Below, one piece after another: positions 13,069-22,700 of a stretch of 64,000 nucleotides of DNA. Position 1 is the stretch's first letter. The number at the start of each line of letters is the position of its first letter. The stretch is from Trichuris trichiura (taxonomy: Eukaryota; Nematoda; Enoplea; Trichinellida; Trichuridae). The notes beneath the pieces were generated by a model. The model was not told the origin of the DNA and did no database searches. It saw only the letters and a program-made list of their open reading frames with translations. The stretch is taken from NCBI GenBank assembly GCA_037903355.1, contig JBAJFE010000018.1:806001-870000 (forward strand), given 5' to 3'. The translations under genes were made by a program, and so were the position numbers.

Positions 13069-14112
13069 TCAAGAGCCGGAAGGGTGCTCGAACAGCTGTG
13101 CACCAGCGTTTTCCGTGCACACGTCCTCCCCGATGACCATTCTTGCAGGCAGGTAGCCGCCGGCCTGTCGCCTTCCACTCCAGGTTTCCAAGTCCGGTTG
13201 ACCGCTTGGCGGCCGGGGACTAGTCTGCCGTCGCATACCTGCATGTTCTCTTGCTGATTTTTCAGGCAGGCGGATGTCAGGCGGACAAGTCTTCAGGCGA
13301 TCTGCGTGCACCACGTGCACATCTCTCCTCCTTTTAGCATGCTGAATTCTATACGTAACCGGAGATAACTGGGCGGTTATTCGGTATGGACCCTTCCAGG
13401 GCCTCAAAAACTTCCGTTTTTGTCCCTGAAGGACACGGGGCACAAACAATAAAACTGTGTCACCAACGTTAAGGTGCCGTGGACGAACATGGGAATCGTA
13501 GTACAGCTTCTGTCGCCTTGCCTCTCTCGTTGCCCTACTCTTGGCCTTCTCGTCCAATCGCTTCAGTATTCCTTCCAAATTTTCCACGTGCCGTTCCGGT
13601 GTTTGAGATGTTGATTCGAGATGCTGTGCGACGTCCTCAGGGACACGGCAGTGCCGGCCGAACATCATTCTGTAGGGCGACTGCCCGGTACTACTGTGAA
13701 TGCTCACTCTATATGCCATCATTACCTTCGGTAAAATGAGATCCCAATCTTTCCCATTGGGAGCAATAGTTTTGGCGAGCATGTTCCACACGGTCCGGTT
13801 CATGCGTTCCGCCTGACCATTACTAGACGGATGGTAAGGCGTAGTTCTCGTCTTCTGAACGCCTAGTTCATCGCAAACCCCTTTAAACAATTCGGATTCG
13901 AATTGCGTTCCTTGGTCCGTGTGTATCACTTCTGGGACTCCATACCTGCACAGGACTTCTTGCACTAATGCCGTTGCTACAGTCTCTGCCTGTTGATTCG
14001 GCATTGGGATGGCCTCCGCGTATTTCGAGAAAGCGTCCACCACCATTAGAATGTAGCGGTTTCCTTTGTCAGTCATCGGTAGAGGGCCAGCTATGTCCAG
14101 TGAAAGTTTCTG
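13069..14112 (-). pseudogene. Integrase part of pol
   Basis: This frame encodes the catalytic core and C-terminus of the retroelement integrase. Counting from the methionine at 14076, the acidic triad is Asp14 (VVDAFSKY), Asp54 (HTDQGTQF) and Glu90 (SSNGQAERMNRT), with exactly 35 residues between the last two, the DD35E spacing. A GPY/F module (GPYRI) and a basic, proline-rich tail follow. It is in the same reading frame as the upstream RT/RNase H segment and is separated from it by a single TGA at 14113-14115. The stop is followed by 12 sense codons that lead into the core (LDIAGPLP). The integrase was therefore once part of one polyprotein. The frame ends at 13069, about 120 bp before the LTR. 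Confidence 0.93.
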
Positions 14113-15810
14113 TCAAGTGTGGCTTACTTCCTGTAGCTGTAGCGGGGACCTCTTTTTGGGGAATACATTATTTCGCGTGTTGCATTCCCAACACGATCTA
14201 ACGTAACGCTTCACATCCGAACGATAGCCCGGCCAGTAGAAACGTTCACTCACACGCGCTAAAGTTTTTCCTTCGCCAAGGTGGCCCGCCGTGGCCGCAC
14301 TGTGAGTTTCTTGCAAAACTTGCGGAACCATTTCGCTAGGGACAAGCAACTGCAACCTTACGGAGCCATCGTCCTCATACCACTCACGCCACAGGACTTC
14401 GTTTTGCAAACGGAGACGATCCCAGTTAGCCAGTAACAGAGAAGTTGCTTTTGACTGTCTTGTTGGCAGTTTTGCTTTACTGTTTGACTTTTTTGCTAAC
14501 CAAAACGGTGCAATGTCCAAGTCTCGTAACTGTTTCTCCTTCACACCATTCATATCTGAGAAGCTAATGGCAGCGATCTCGGCCGCGGTGGCGGCGTTCG
14601 CGGTGGGACATGGTACCTCGCCGTTCCGACCACACTGCTTGCACACGATACGCGACAAGCTATCAGCATTCGCATGTTGTCGTCCAGGCCGATGGACAAC
14701 TGTAAAACGGAAACGCTGCAATTTATATTGCCACCTGGCCCATTGGCCGTCGGCATCCTTAAAAGACTGAAGCCACTGTAGGGCACCGTGGTCTGTACGG
14801 AGAACGAATTCTTCTTGTAAGTATGGGGCGAATTGTTCAATGAAAGTTATGACTGCTAGCATTTCACGCCGTGTTACACAGTATTTCTGCTCCGCACGAG
14901 AGAGTATTCGACTGCCGAAGGCCACGGGATGTTCTTGGCCCTTTTCATCCAACTGAGATAACACAGCGCCAATTGCTACCATGCTCGCATCAGTATCCAA
15001 AATGAAGGATTTGGTGAAATCCGGAAAACGCAGAACAGGCTCACTCGTCAAAGCGTCCTTTAGCTTGGAAAATGCATCTGCACAATCTCTGGACCAAACG
15101 AATTCCACGTTCTTCTGTGTAAGTCGATAAAGAGGCGCGGAGATCCCGGCAAATCCGCGCACAAAACGGCGGTAATATGCCGCCAAGCCGAGGAAGCTCT
15201 GCAGTTCATGGAGGCATGTCGGCGTAGGGTAGCTTTTGACCTTCTCCGTAAGCGTTTTATCAGGAGATACACCAGCTGCCGAGATTAAATGTCCAAGAAA
15301 GGTTATTTCTTTACGAAGAAATTGACATTTCGTAGGGCTGATCTTTAGCCCTGCTTGCCGAAAACGTTGCAATACTTTCCCCAGGCGTTCTAAGTGCTCA
15401 TTGAAAGTGCGGCTAAAAATTATTACATCATCCAAATAAACGAGGCATGCCTCCCACTTAAGCCCAGCGAGAGTTAGTTCCATTAGCCGTTGAAAGGTAG
15501 CTGGGGCCCCTGTCAGTCCGAAGGGCATCACGTTAAAGTGGAACAACCCATCATGAGTAATAAAGGCTGTCTTTTCCTTGGCCTCTTGTTCTAATTCTAC
15601 CTGCCAGTAGCCACTTAGGAGATCGATAGTAGAAAAGAACTGGGTTCCAGACAGAGAATCCAAGGTCTCGTCAATTCTTGGCAAGGGATAAGCATCCTTT
15701 TTCGTCAGCTCATTCAGTTTTCTGTAGTCCACACATAAGCGAATCGACCCGTCCTTCTTGCGAACTGGCACAACTCCTGCCGCCCACGGGCTCTCAGATG
15801 GCTCAATCAA
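14113..15810 (-). pseudogene. Reverse transcriptase, RNase H and integrase zinc-finger part of pol
   Basis: From the first methionine at 15810, the RT palm and fingers motifs run as CVDYRKLN (about 26-33), the FSTIDL aspartate (about 59-64), LPRI, MPFGLTGAPATFQ (95-107) and the catalytic YLDD (125-128). An RNase H domain follows, with the DTDAS and TDHGALQ motifs, then the HHCC zinc finger of integrase (HLGEG...CWEC). Homologous sequence continues upstream of 15810 in this frame (RPVRQPLRRL...), so the frame's real beginning is in the upstream protease segment. A 1-base register change separates the two. The frame closes at a TGA (14113-14115) immediately before the integrase core. In the family this polyprotein copies genomic RNA into DNA and inserts it. 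Confidence 0.95.
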
Positions 15811-15908
15811 TTTGTCATCGATGAGATTTCTTAATAACGCGCTAACCTCTTTCCTATCTTTCGGGCATAAGCGCCGCAGCGGCTGCCTTACCGGTCTCGC
15901 TCCTTCTG

Positions 15909-16931
15909 TTACGTTATCTTGTGGCGTAAAACCTTTGTGCGACCTAAGTCGCGTTTCCCAACGGCGAAAACGTCACGGTAATTCCACAGAACACCAAATA
16001 GCATACTTATTTGCCTCTCGTCCAGACTCGCACCAGCCGCTTCTCTCGCTAACTTCATCAGCGCAGGTTTCAAGGGAGAATGGCTCATCTGATTCACGTT
16101 TGTCGTCGCCAGTGCCGCTGAGCAAGCGTCTTGCGTCTCTATGCCGGTGAGCTTCCCCAGCAGTGCCCCCTTTCTCACGCAGAACTCCTGTTGCGTAGGG
16201 TTCAGAATGAACGTCCTAAATCTACCATTTAGCACGGTGACAAGGCTCCTGGCCGCATAACCGCCTTGCCGTTCAAAGTGATGACTACTTTCAAAAATTG
16301 CATCACCTGAAAATGTCCTCTTAATAGAGCAGGACACTGCTGCTGTCGATCTGGGAGCGACATTCCTGTCTTCTGCAACGTATACGCATTCTTCCACACA
16401 ACTGGGCTGATCATCTGCCCTGAGTACTAGAGGCACTTGCGCGGCACCTTCGCAGGACAAAACATTTCGCTTGAGGTCCACGACAAATCCATGTAGCGTA
16501 AGAAAGTCAATTCCCAATAAAGCTGAATAATGCAATCTGTCGACCACAACGGCATCGATTGCGAAATTTTTCGAGGCAAGGCGGATACGGAGGCGTGCTT
16601 CGCCGACAACAGGAAGAGGAGAACCATCAGCGAGAATCAGTCGAACAGCGCTTTGCTGAAGCGCCATGTGGCCGCCGACTCTCTGGAAAACGTCTGAGCT
16701 GATCAAAGTTCTGCCTGCGCCAGTATCCACCAGCATACACAAATGTATCCCATTCACGGATGCGTTAACAAATACCCGTGAGGCAACGGTTGCATTTGCC
16801 GTCGGTTGGTTCTGGACCGCCTTCAGTTGTTCCAGGCCATCCGCTCGGTCCCTGTGGATGGCCCTCCTGTGTTTCCCGAATAGCTCGGGCATCGACGAGC
16901 AAGGTGCCCATAGCCCTGACATTTCCAACAC
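15909..16931 (-). pseudogene. Aspartic protease and linker part of pol
   Basis: The retropepsin signature VDTGAGRTLIS lies near residue 60 (counting from the methionine at 16931), followed by the flap and an ILADGS / ALLGIDFL block typical of Gypsy proteases. The frame overlaps the end of gag by 109 bp and lies in the -1 register relative to gag. It ends at 15909 just after DLGRTKVLRHKI, whereas the RT homology continues in a different register. That break most simply reflects a 1-base deletion. No X XXY YYZ slippery heptamer is present at it, so I read it as a lesion and not as programmed recoding. Confidence 0.9.
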
Positions 16932-17746
16932 TGCAACCGTCGCCGAAGCCGTTCTCTCGGCTCATTTCGCATGCGCCGTCTAGCATTGACGGCCATAACG
17001 TTTTCAGTTCCATTAGAGATCACCAGTTGTCGCAACTGACGAATGCTCTGTTCTATGTTGTCCAAGCGGCTCTCAATCTCGGTTACTGCTGCTGGTTCAG
17101 AGGAGACTACTGGATCCATTATGCTCGCTGGTGACCCCCATTCTTCAGCCGAAGCAACTGCTGACGGTCGGCGCAGTGAAGACTGCAGCGTTTGCTGAAC
17201 TGTCAGTTCGCGGACTGACTCAGCCACTGTCGTGGGCATCGCTCGACGCACCAGATACTGCAGCTGCGGATCTTCGATCGATTGCAATAACTGCGCGTTG
17301 ACCATAGCGTCAACAGCAGAGCCGGCCAACGACGGATACGCTTTCTCTGCTAACGACAGCAACGCTTCTGCATGAGCTGTCCAGCTCTCCGTTGGCAATT
17401 TCCTTCTCGACCGAAACGCCATTTCATGTACAAGCTGCTGCCCCGGAGCCTCAAACGTCTCTGCTAAGGCAGCCTTCGCAGCATCAAAAGACCGAACAGC
17501 ACTTTCCGGCAACCGCCGAAAGACAGGTCCAGCCGCCCCTGTTAACCGTAACTGCAGCCATTGTAATTTCACGTCGTCCGTCCAGCCGTTCAGCCGGCTA
17601 CAGATTTCGAAAGCAGCGATCCATTCGTGCCAGTCGCCATCTCCATTAAACGCCTCCGGCGATGCACCGATCCTCACAGGGTTGGGAACCATCAGTCCTC
17701 CTGGAGTCGCCTGGCCTTCGGGGCTCAATCCTGTTCGCTGCGCCAT
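16823..17746 (-). CDS. gag: Gag nucleocapsid protein
   Basis: This frame encodes a 307-residue Gag. The middle part matches a retrotransposon Gag core (DGDWHEWIAAFE..., LQWLQLRLTGAA). A single CCHC zinc knuckle, CWKCQGYGHLARRC, lies at about 273-286 close to the C-terminus. I chose the ATG at 17744-17746 because it abuts the end of the 5' LTR and begins the conserved register. The open frame continues upstream into the LTR, to a methionine at 17806, so a start inside the LTR cannot be excluded. The codons after this ATG overlap the primer binding site. A GGGAAAC heptamer near the end of the frame provides a route into the overlapping protease frame. The frame is intact. Confidence 0.92.
   Translation of the reverse strand: MAQRTGLSPEGQATPGGLMVPNPVRIGASPEAFNGDGDWHEWIAAFEICSRLNGWTDDVKLQWLQLRLTGAAGPVFRRLPESAVRSFDAAKAALAETFEAPGQQLVHEMAFRSRRKLPTESWTAHAEALLSLAEKAYPSLAGSAVDAMVNAQLLQSIEDPQLQYLVRRAMPTTVAESVRELTVQQTLQSSLRRPSAVASAEEWGSPASIMDPVVSSEPAAVTEIESRLDNIEQSIRQLRQLVISNGTENVMAVNARRRMRNEPRERLRRRLQCWKCQGYGHLARRCPSYSGNTGGPSTGTERMAWNN
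16871..16877 (-). promoter_or_regulatory. Candidate -1 ribosomal frameshift heptamer GGGAAAC
   Basis: On the minus strand the heptamer G GGA AAC sits exactly in gag register (GGA and AAC are gag codons), inside the gag/protease overlap and about 46 bases before the gag stop. A one-base backward slip gives GGG AAA CAC, which is the register of the protease frame (FGKHRR). Heptamers of the X XXY YYZ type drive gag-pol frameshifting in retroviruses and Gypsy elements. The downstream RNA structure was not computed. Confidence 0.75.
17730..17745 (-). other. Primer binding site, probably for tRNA-Ser
   Basis: One base inside the 5' LTR the minus strand reads TGGCGCAGCGAACAGG. Its complement, CCTGTTCGCTGCGCCA, has the form of a tRNA 3' end: the T-arm 3' strand, the acceptor 3' strand GCTGC, a discriminator G and CCA. 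An acceptor stem starting GCAGCGA is typical of serine tRNAs, so tRNA-Ser is the likely primer. The site overlaps the first gag codons. Confidence 0.75.
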
Positions 17747-17894
17747 TGTAACACGCGGGGATAACACAAACCGTTTATTCGTCTCGGACACAGCTACACA
17801 CAACAACCAGCCAACTCGCGACCTACCTCGCAGCTACTGTCTCTTCTCTCATTCTCAGGTTATGCACTCTCTGGTCATATCCCGACGCATTACA
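17747..17894 (-). repeat. 5' LTR of the Gypsy element
   Basis: This is the partner of 12798-12945, 148 bp, flanked on its outer side by the ATAG target duplication at 17895-17898. The element promoter should lie here, but I see no obvious TATA box in so short a repeat. Confidence 0.95.
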
Positions 17895-17898
17895 ATAG

Positions 17899-19667
17899 AT
17901 ACTTCTCAGAACATTGTTTTGACTTTGACATAACACGATAGCGTGTACGAAACCTATGATTCTGCTTATTGTCTTCCAACATCTCGTTGCTGTGCAGCAC
18001 GATCTAACGATAGTTCGTTCTCTTGTACGTAATTTGTGGTTTAGTAGAGGCGTGACAAGACTAATACGCGATTTTTCCAAATAGAAGCCGAAGCGTGTTT
18101 AGGAAATGCGCTTTAAGCACAATCCCTGCTGAAGCGTACAGCAAGCAAGCAACTGAAGCCGCGGCAATGGCCTGAAGGTAATTGTTAAAGCGGATTCGTA
18201 TAAGGGTAGTCCGAATGTTTCGGAAAAGGGAGAACAACATTTCCATGAACAAAGCATTAAGAAACCCTCGTTTGCTTTGCGTTTGTTCAAGGCTTCAAGA
18301 GAATTTGCGTTTTGAAGGTGTTAGGACAAGGCATGTCCATCACGAGAAGCCTACGACGAGAGGAGCCTGAGAATCCTTTTATCTTCTGCGTACAGTACCT
18401 AACCTGCTTTTAGTTAGTCGGTCATTCTAGTGTGTCTCTCGGTAGTGTTGCCTGTTCTTACAAGTAAAAGCTGTCCTACTCGCTCCCAAAATCCCAACAG
18501 AAGGAAAGGAAATACCGCTGCCTACCTTCAATGCAACAACACTTCGAAAGCAGAGCGAAGAAAACCAATAGCGTTAGATTTTGATTCATCACGAAGTTTA
18601 AGAAACTCTATCGCCCCATTTTCTTGCATAAACTTATCAAGTGCATACACGCAGCAACATGGTTTTATTATTATATCTTTATTCGGAATACGTTTGGTAA
18701 TTATCGTTGGGAAGTTTTTCATAAGTCCCGCCGCTAAGCCTTCTTTTTTTCTGTATTTCGTCAGTTGCGTATTACGGGAGGACGCTTCCTATAAACGGGG
18801 CGTTATTTAGGGCAGATTATGTAGGCCGAATGCCCTAGTCTGTACAGTAGGTAACTTGAAGGGAACGCAAGTAAGTAAGTAGGTTTTTTTATTATAATGA
18901 TTTTGCGCTGATTTTTGGTTCGATCATCTTCGCTGAAATGACTTCCTTATTTGACGCTTCAGATTAAGGTTATGTACGCATACTAAAGTCTGCGAATTTT
19001 TCTTATTCTCATTGCTGGTTCAATACAAATCGTTGTACTGTGTTTGATCTGGTAGCGTTTATTAGTGGTAACTTTTTTCTTCCGCTTTGGAACCGTTTAC
19101 TCGCAATGCACTTTGTCCAGTTGATGACTTGTTCATACGCCATTTGACTGATGTATTTAGTGTTCGCTCACTTTGCAGTGGTTGATATCTTTGGTTGGAT
19201 AGTTCACTCACTAAAGGTCGTGTGATTTTTCCTGGTTCTACCCACACAGAGTTGTGTAGGGCTTCTTGCTGATTTTAAAATAGATACCGCGCCATTTAGC
19301 CTGAGTTTTTCACATTCCCCGTTTGCAAACATTTCATTCGGCAGTGTAGAGGCTTCATTCACTGCCAGTCATTAGTTGGAGGTTAACGCGCGGGGTCGTC
19401 GTATGTTAATAATGTGCATGTCACTTTCAATCATCTATTTAGGCTTGCCTGGACTCGTTTCTCTGACTTGCTTTGTCATAGCAGTGATTAGGTGAATTTG
19501 TCGACAGTCCGGTTTGTTGGCTACGTAAACATTTTTCTCCATCAGTTATTCGTGAAGCGTGCGTTGCATTCCGATGTCGCGTAAATATATTCTACTTTGC
19601 TTCTCCAACCTAACGAAAAAACTCAGCGTGTCACCGTCGTTCTGCGCCTGTCTATCTACATGTAACA
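17899..19667. other. Intergenic DNA upstream of the oxidoreductase gene
   Basis: No recognisable gene is present. The longest frames (for example 18430-18810, 126 codons, plus) have no domain signal, and open frames occur on both strands. Two short sequences, near 18387 (GCGTACAGTACCTAACC) and near 18839 (CTGTACAGTAGGTAAC), resemble the terminal motif of the 59.6/60.2 kb palindrome and may mark a decayed ~470 bp element. The promoter and first exon of the downstream gene may lie in the last few hundred bases. Confidence 0.5.
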
Positions 19668-19749
19668 ATGCCAGAAGGTTTTCAACCAGTGATGGTAAGC
19701 AAAATTCCCATTTTGAACTAGCAAGATGTTAGCATTTCACTTTTTTAAG

Positions 19750-22700
19750 GTACAGATCAGTTCTATCAACTTCTCATCGTTGGTGGAGGTAGCGGTGGAA
19801 TTGGTTTGGCATCCTATTTCGCCCGTAAGCTTGGAAAAGGCAGGGTAGGAGTTGTGGAACCAAGTGAGGTAAACAAGTGTTTTATTAGTGCTGCGTCCTA
19901 TGTAACCGTTAATTTTAAGCTTAATTTTATACTTGTAAAACGATTAAAAGAAGTGCCGCTCCTATTCAGTTGTGTTATTCCCTCGTTTATGTTGTAACTT
20001 AGTTCCGCATTACTTAGCCAGATAGATTGAACACGTTGGAAAGTTGGAGCAGCATTACTGTTAACAATTTCCCATTTTCCGTTGTTTAAAATCTGGAATT
20101 GACATCATACCTGTTAATTACGCATTATTTATTAAAATACAGTGCTCGTCTAACGAGCACTAGGTAGACTTTGAGCTCGTATTGTTTTATTTAACATTTT
20201 GCTTCCTGCCCTGGCAATACAGCTGCTTACATGTAAGTAGCTGTTATAGCTTGAGTGACTACTACTCAGTTAAAGATTATATTGGGGAGTTCCTTCAGTT
20301 GACGTTTTCCTCAGCTGTTGTATATGGAAGCCATGGAAGTTGAAAAGAAATTATCACCTCACTACAAAGTGCCCCATCTGCAGTAGGTACTTCTCTACAT
20401 CAAAAACAACTTTGGTATTATTTAAGTGCATTAGCTGCTTTTGAGATAAGATAAATTGGGTAGAATTAAGCAAACTTGGTTTCTTGGATGTATTTACTGA
20501 TGCAGTGCAATTTGCAAGCTTTGCGTCTGCCATTTTTGCATTTATCAATAGATTTTTCTGCCAAGTTGCAACTGGTAGTCGGGGCAGAATCTTGTTTGGG
20601 CTGCAGCGCATTCTTTAGCAAAGGTAAATACGTCACACGTTGACGTGTAGGCTTTCAATGAATAATGCGATGCACTACACACGTGACTGCGAGATTCTAG
20701 ACGAACGGGAGTTTAAAAAGAGTGCCGTAAGGGCGCTCTTTATAATGAATAATCGATTGCTTAGAACTACGAGTGGTTTTTGACGTTGAACGAGGTTGCA
20801 GCAGTCTGTTTCAAAATCTCAGACAACAGTTTTACTAGTGAAAAACTGCTGGTATTGTTGGTCAGCTACTTCGCGCAGAGAATCTGAACAGAGTAGAAAT
20901 TTCCTGTTCGCTTTTCTTTTATTAAGTTTCACCAATCACCGAATGATTCCTCGGTTGCAGCACTTTAACACTAACCTTTAGGTGTGTGCAAAAGTTCGTT
21001 CGATTGACTGGCAAAGTCAAGTGCGTTTAAAGTCCAGTTGCGAGAAGCGAGTTTATTCAGACTTTATTCATTACATTCGACGACTTTCTCTCAACGTTCT
21101 GGCAGCGAATAAATTCTGTTTTAGTATTAATGGAAGGGCCGGGGCTTTAATCCGAGAAAGTGGCAGCCATTTCTTGAAATCTTCGACCTATTTGAAGTAC
21201 GGACGAAGATGCGTGGTGGGAAACAAATTGTCATCGGTTGGTAGGAGTGTTTGGAGGTCATGTTGAATGAAGTAACGGTTTTGAGCTAAGCCGCCGAATA
21301 ACACGTGAGGTTGTTAGTCAGAAGGACAAAAGGAAATAGTGATACCGAGGCGCATAGCTGTGGCGGTTCTTCGGCAAGATTTACGTTGATTTGACTAACT
21401 CTGTGTAGATGATTGCAGTGATCCTCTGACATGGTTTCAGCAATTGATGATAAATTGTAGTCTAATGTACCGCCGCACAGTGACATTTTTTGTCGTATGT
21501 GTTCACTTTTCCTAAGCGTGTGGTCGCTTCACCTGTGTACACCCAAGAATTTTTCTTTCTGGGTTGTCGCGAAGGTTTATTCTTCGTCAGCGGTAACTCC
21601 ACCGCCAAAGAATACTTTCTTTCTTTGTTGTTTGCTCAGTTCTTCTCATATCTTGATGACGAATTTTATAGAGTAAGACCTCCGTGTCCACGGTTTCTCT
21701 CCTGCTCCCACCCCCGCACTTTAATATTACGCGATTTGCTGCTTGCATAAGAAGTGAAAACGGTTCTTACAGTTTCTGCACGTGCCAATGGAACATTAAA
21801 GATAAGCTTATCTGCTCCCCTCTGTGGTCAGGCAAACGTAGCCGACAGTGTAGAGCAATTCCGTACTGTTAAACGGCGACAAGCTGGTAGCGTTGTATGC
21901 TTCCTTATCGATGGTTCACTGATCGGCGGGTGCACATTAAATACTCGGTAAATAGGTGCACATTGTACTGAGAATGAAGTTTTTAACGGATGTGTAAAAG
22001 TGCGTTATGGTATTACGGAAATTTGATCTATGAAGTTCAGAGAAAAGACGCTTGCTTCTCAAAATCATTTTCACTAGTCGTATTTCTCTAATAGCATTAT
22101 GGAAATAGCCGCGTAGTGTTATGAGTTCCTTTCAATGAAACTTCTGAGATAGCGTTGATTGGAAGCTCTTGTTGTACTTATTTTCCATACTTTTTTATCT
22201 TATCCGAATGGACATGGGGACCTCCGGTTGTTCAGTTGTTGGATGCACGGCATGCCCCCGTGCGTGTTCTTTAGTTATCGTAACTGAATCTTGATCGAAC
22301 AGGGTCTGCGAATTCTCTGTTTTCTTTGAACGCTCTGACGTCGGTCGGTTTATTACAACGAAGTCCCTCTGCGAAAACGGATGTACCGCTTCTGGTATGT
22401 CTTGTTTACGTCTCCCATAAAAATCTTGGCTTCTGGTATTGTATTTCATCGTTTAAAAAGAAAGTGAATCGATGGTGTTTCTTTCTCAACCCTCATGACA
22501 AAATGACAGGCAAACGACAACTTTCTTACTTGATTCAGAAGTGTAGCAGAAAAAGCGAAAAGCAAGAAACGCCTGCAAATGAAAAGTTTATGCAATCACG
22601 GGGATCTCTGTAGGGAAGCATGCTCGAATGAATGTTTGCTCACGGATGATGACCATAACGCAGTGCAGCTGAAAACATCGAAGTCGGAAATCCCAAAAGG

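Larger units (their letters stand above)
12798..17894 (-). mobile_element. Gypsy/Ty3-type LTR retrotransposon, near full length
   Basis: This 5.1 kb element lies on the minus strand. It is bounded by 148 bp direct repeats beginning TG and ending CA and by a 4 bp ATAG target-site duplication. Read 5' to 3' it has the LTR, primer binding site, gag with a CCHC knuckle, aspartic protease, reverse transcriptase, RNase H, integrase (HHCC zinc finger, DD35E, GPY/F module), polypurine tract and LTR. Protease-RT-RNase H-integrase order is the Ty3/Gypsy hallmark, and the proteins resemble the 412/mdg1-like and opus-like group, as far as I can judge by eye. There is no envelope frame. The LTRs differ at three positions, which implies a recent insertion. 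One frameshift and one nonsense codon in pol suggest this copy is no longer autonomous. Confidence 0.95.

Noticed and set aside
15811..15909. Second programmed -1 frameshift between protease and RT
   Set aside because: The register change is in the -1 direction, but no slippery heptamer occurs in the overlap; a 1-base deletion is simpler.
18387..18860. Possible decayed terminal-inverted-repeat element upstream of SQOR
   Set aside because: The two ends match only over about 16 bases with mismatches, and I could not define a target duplication.
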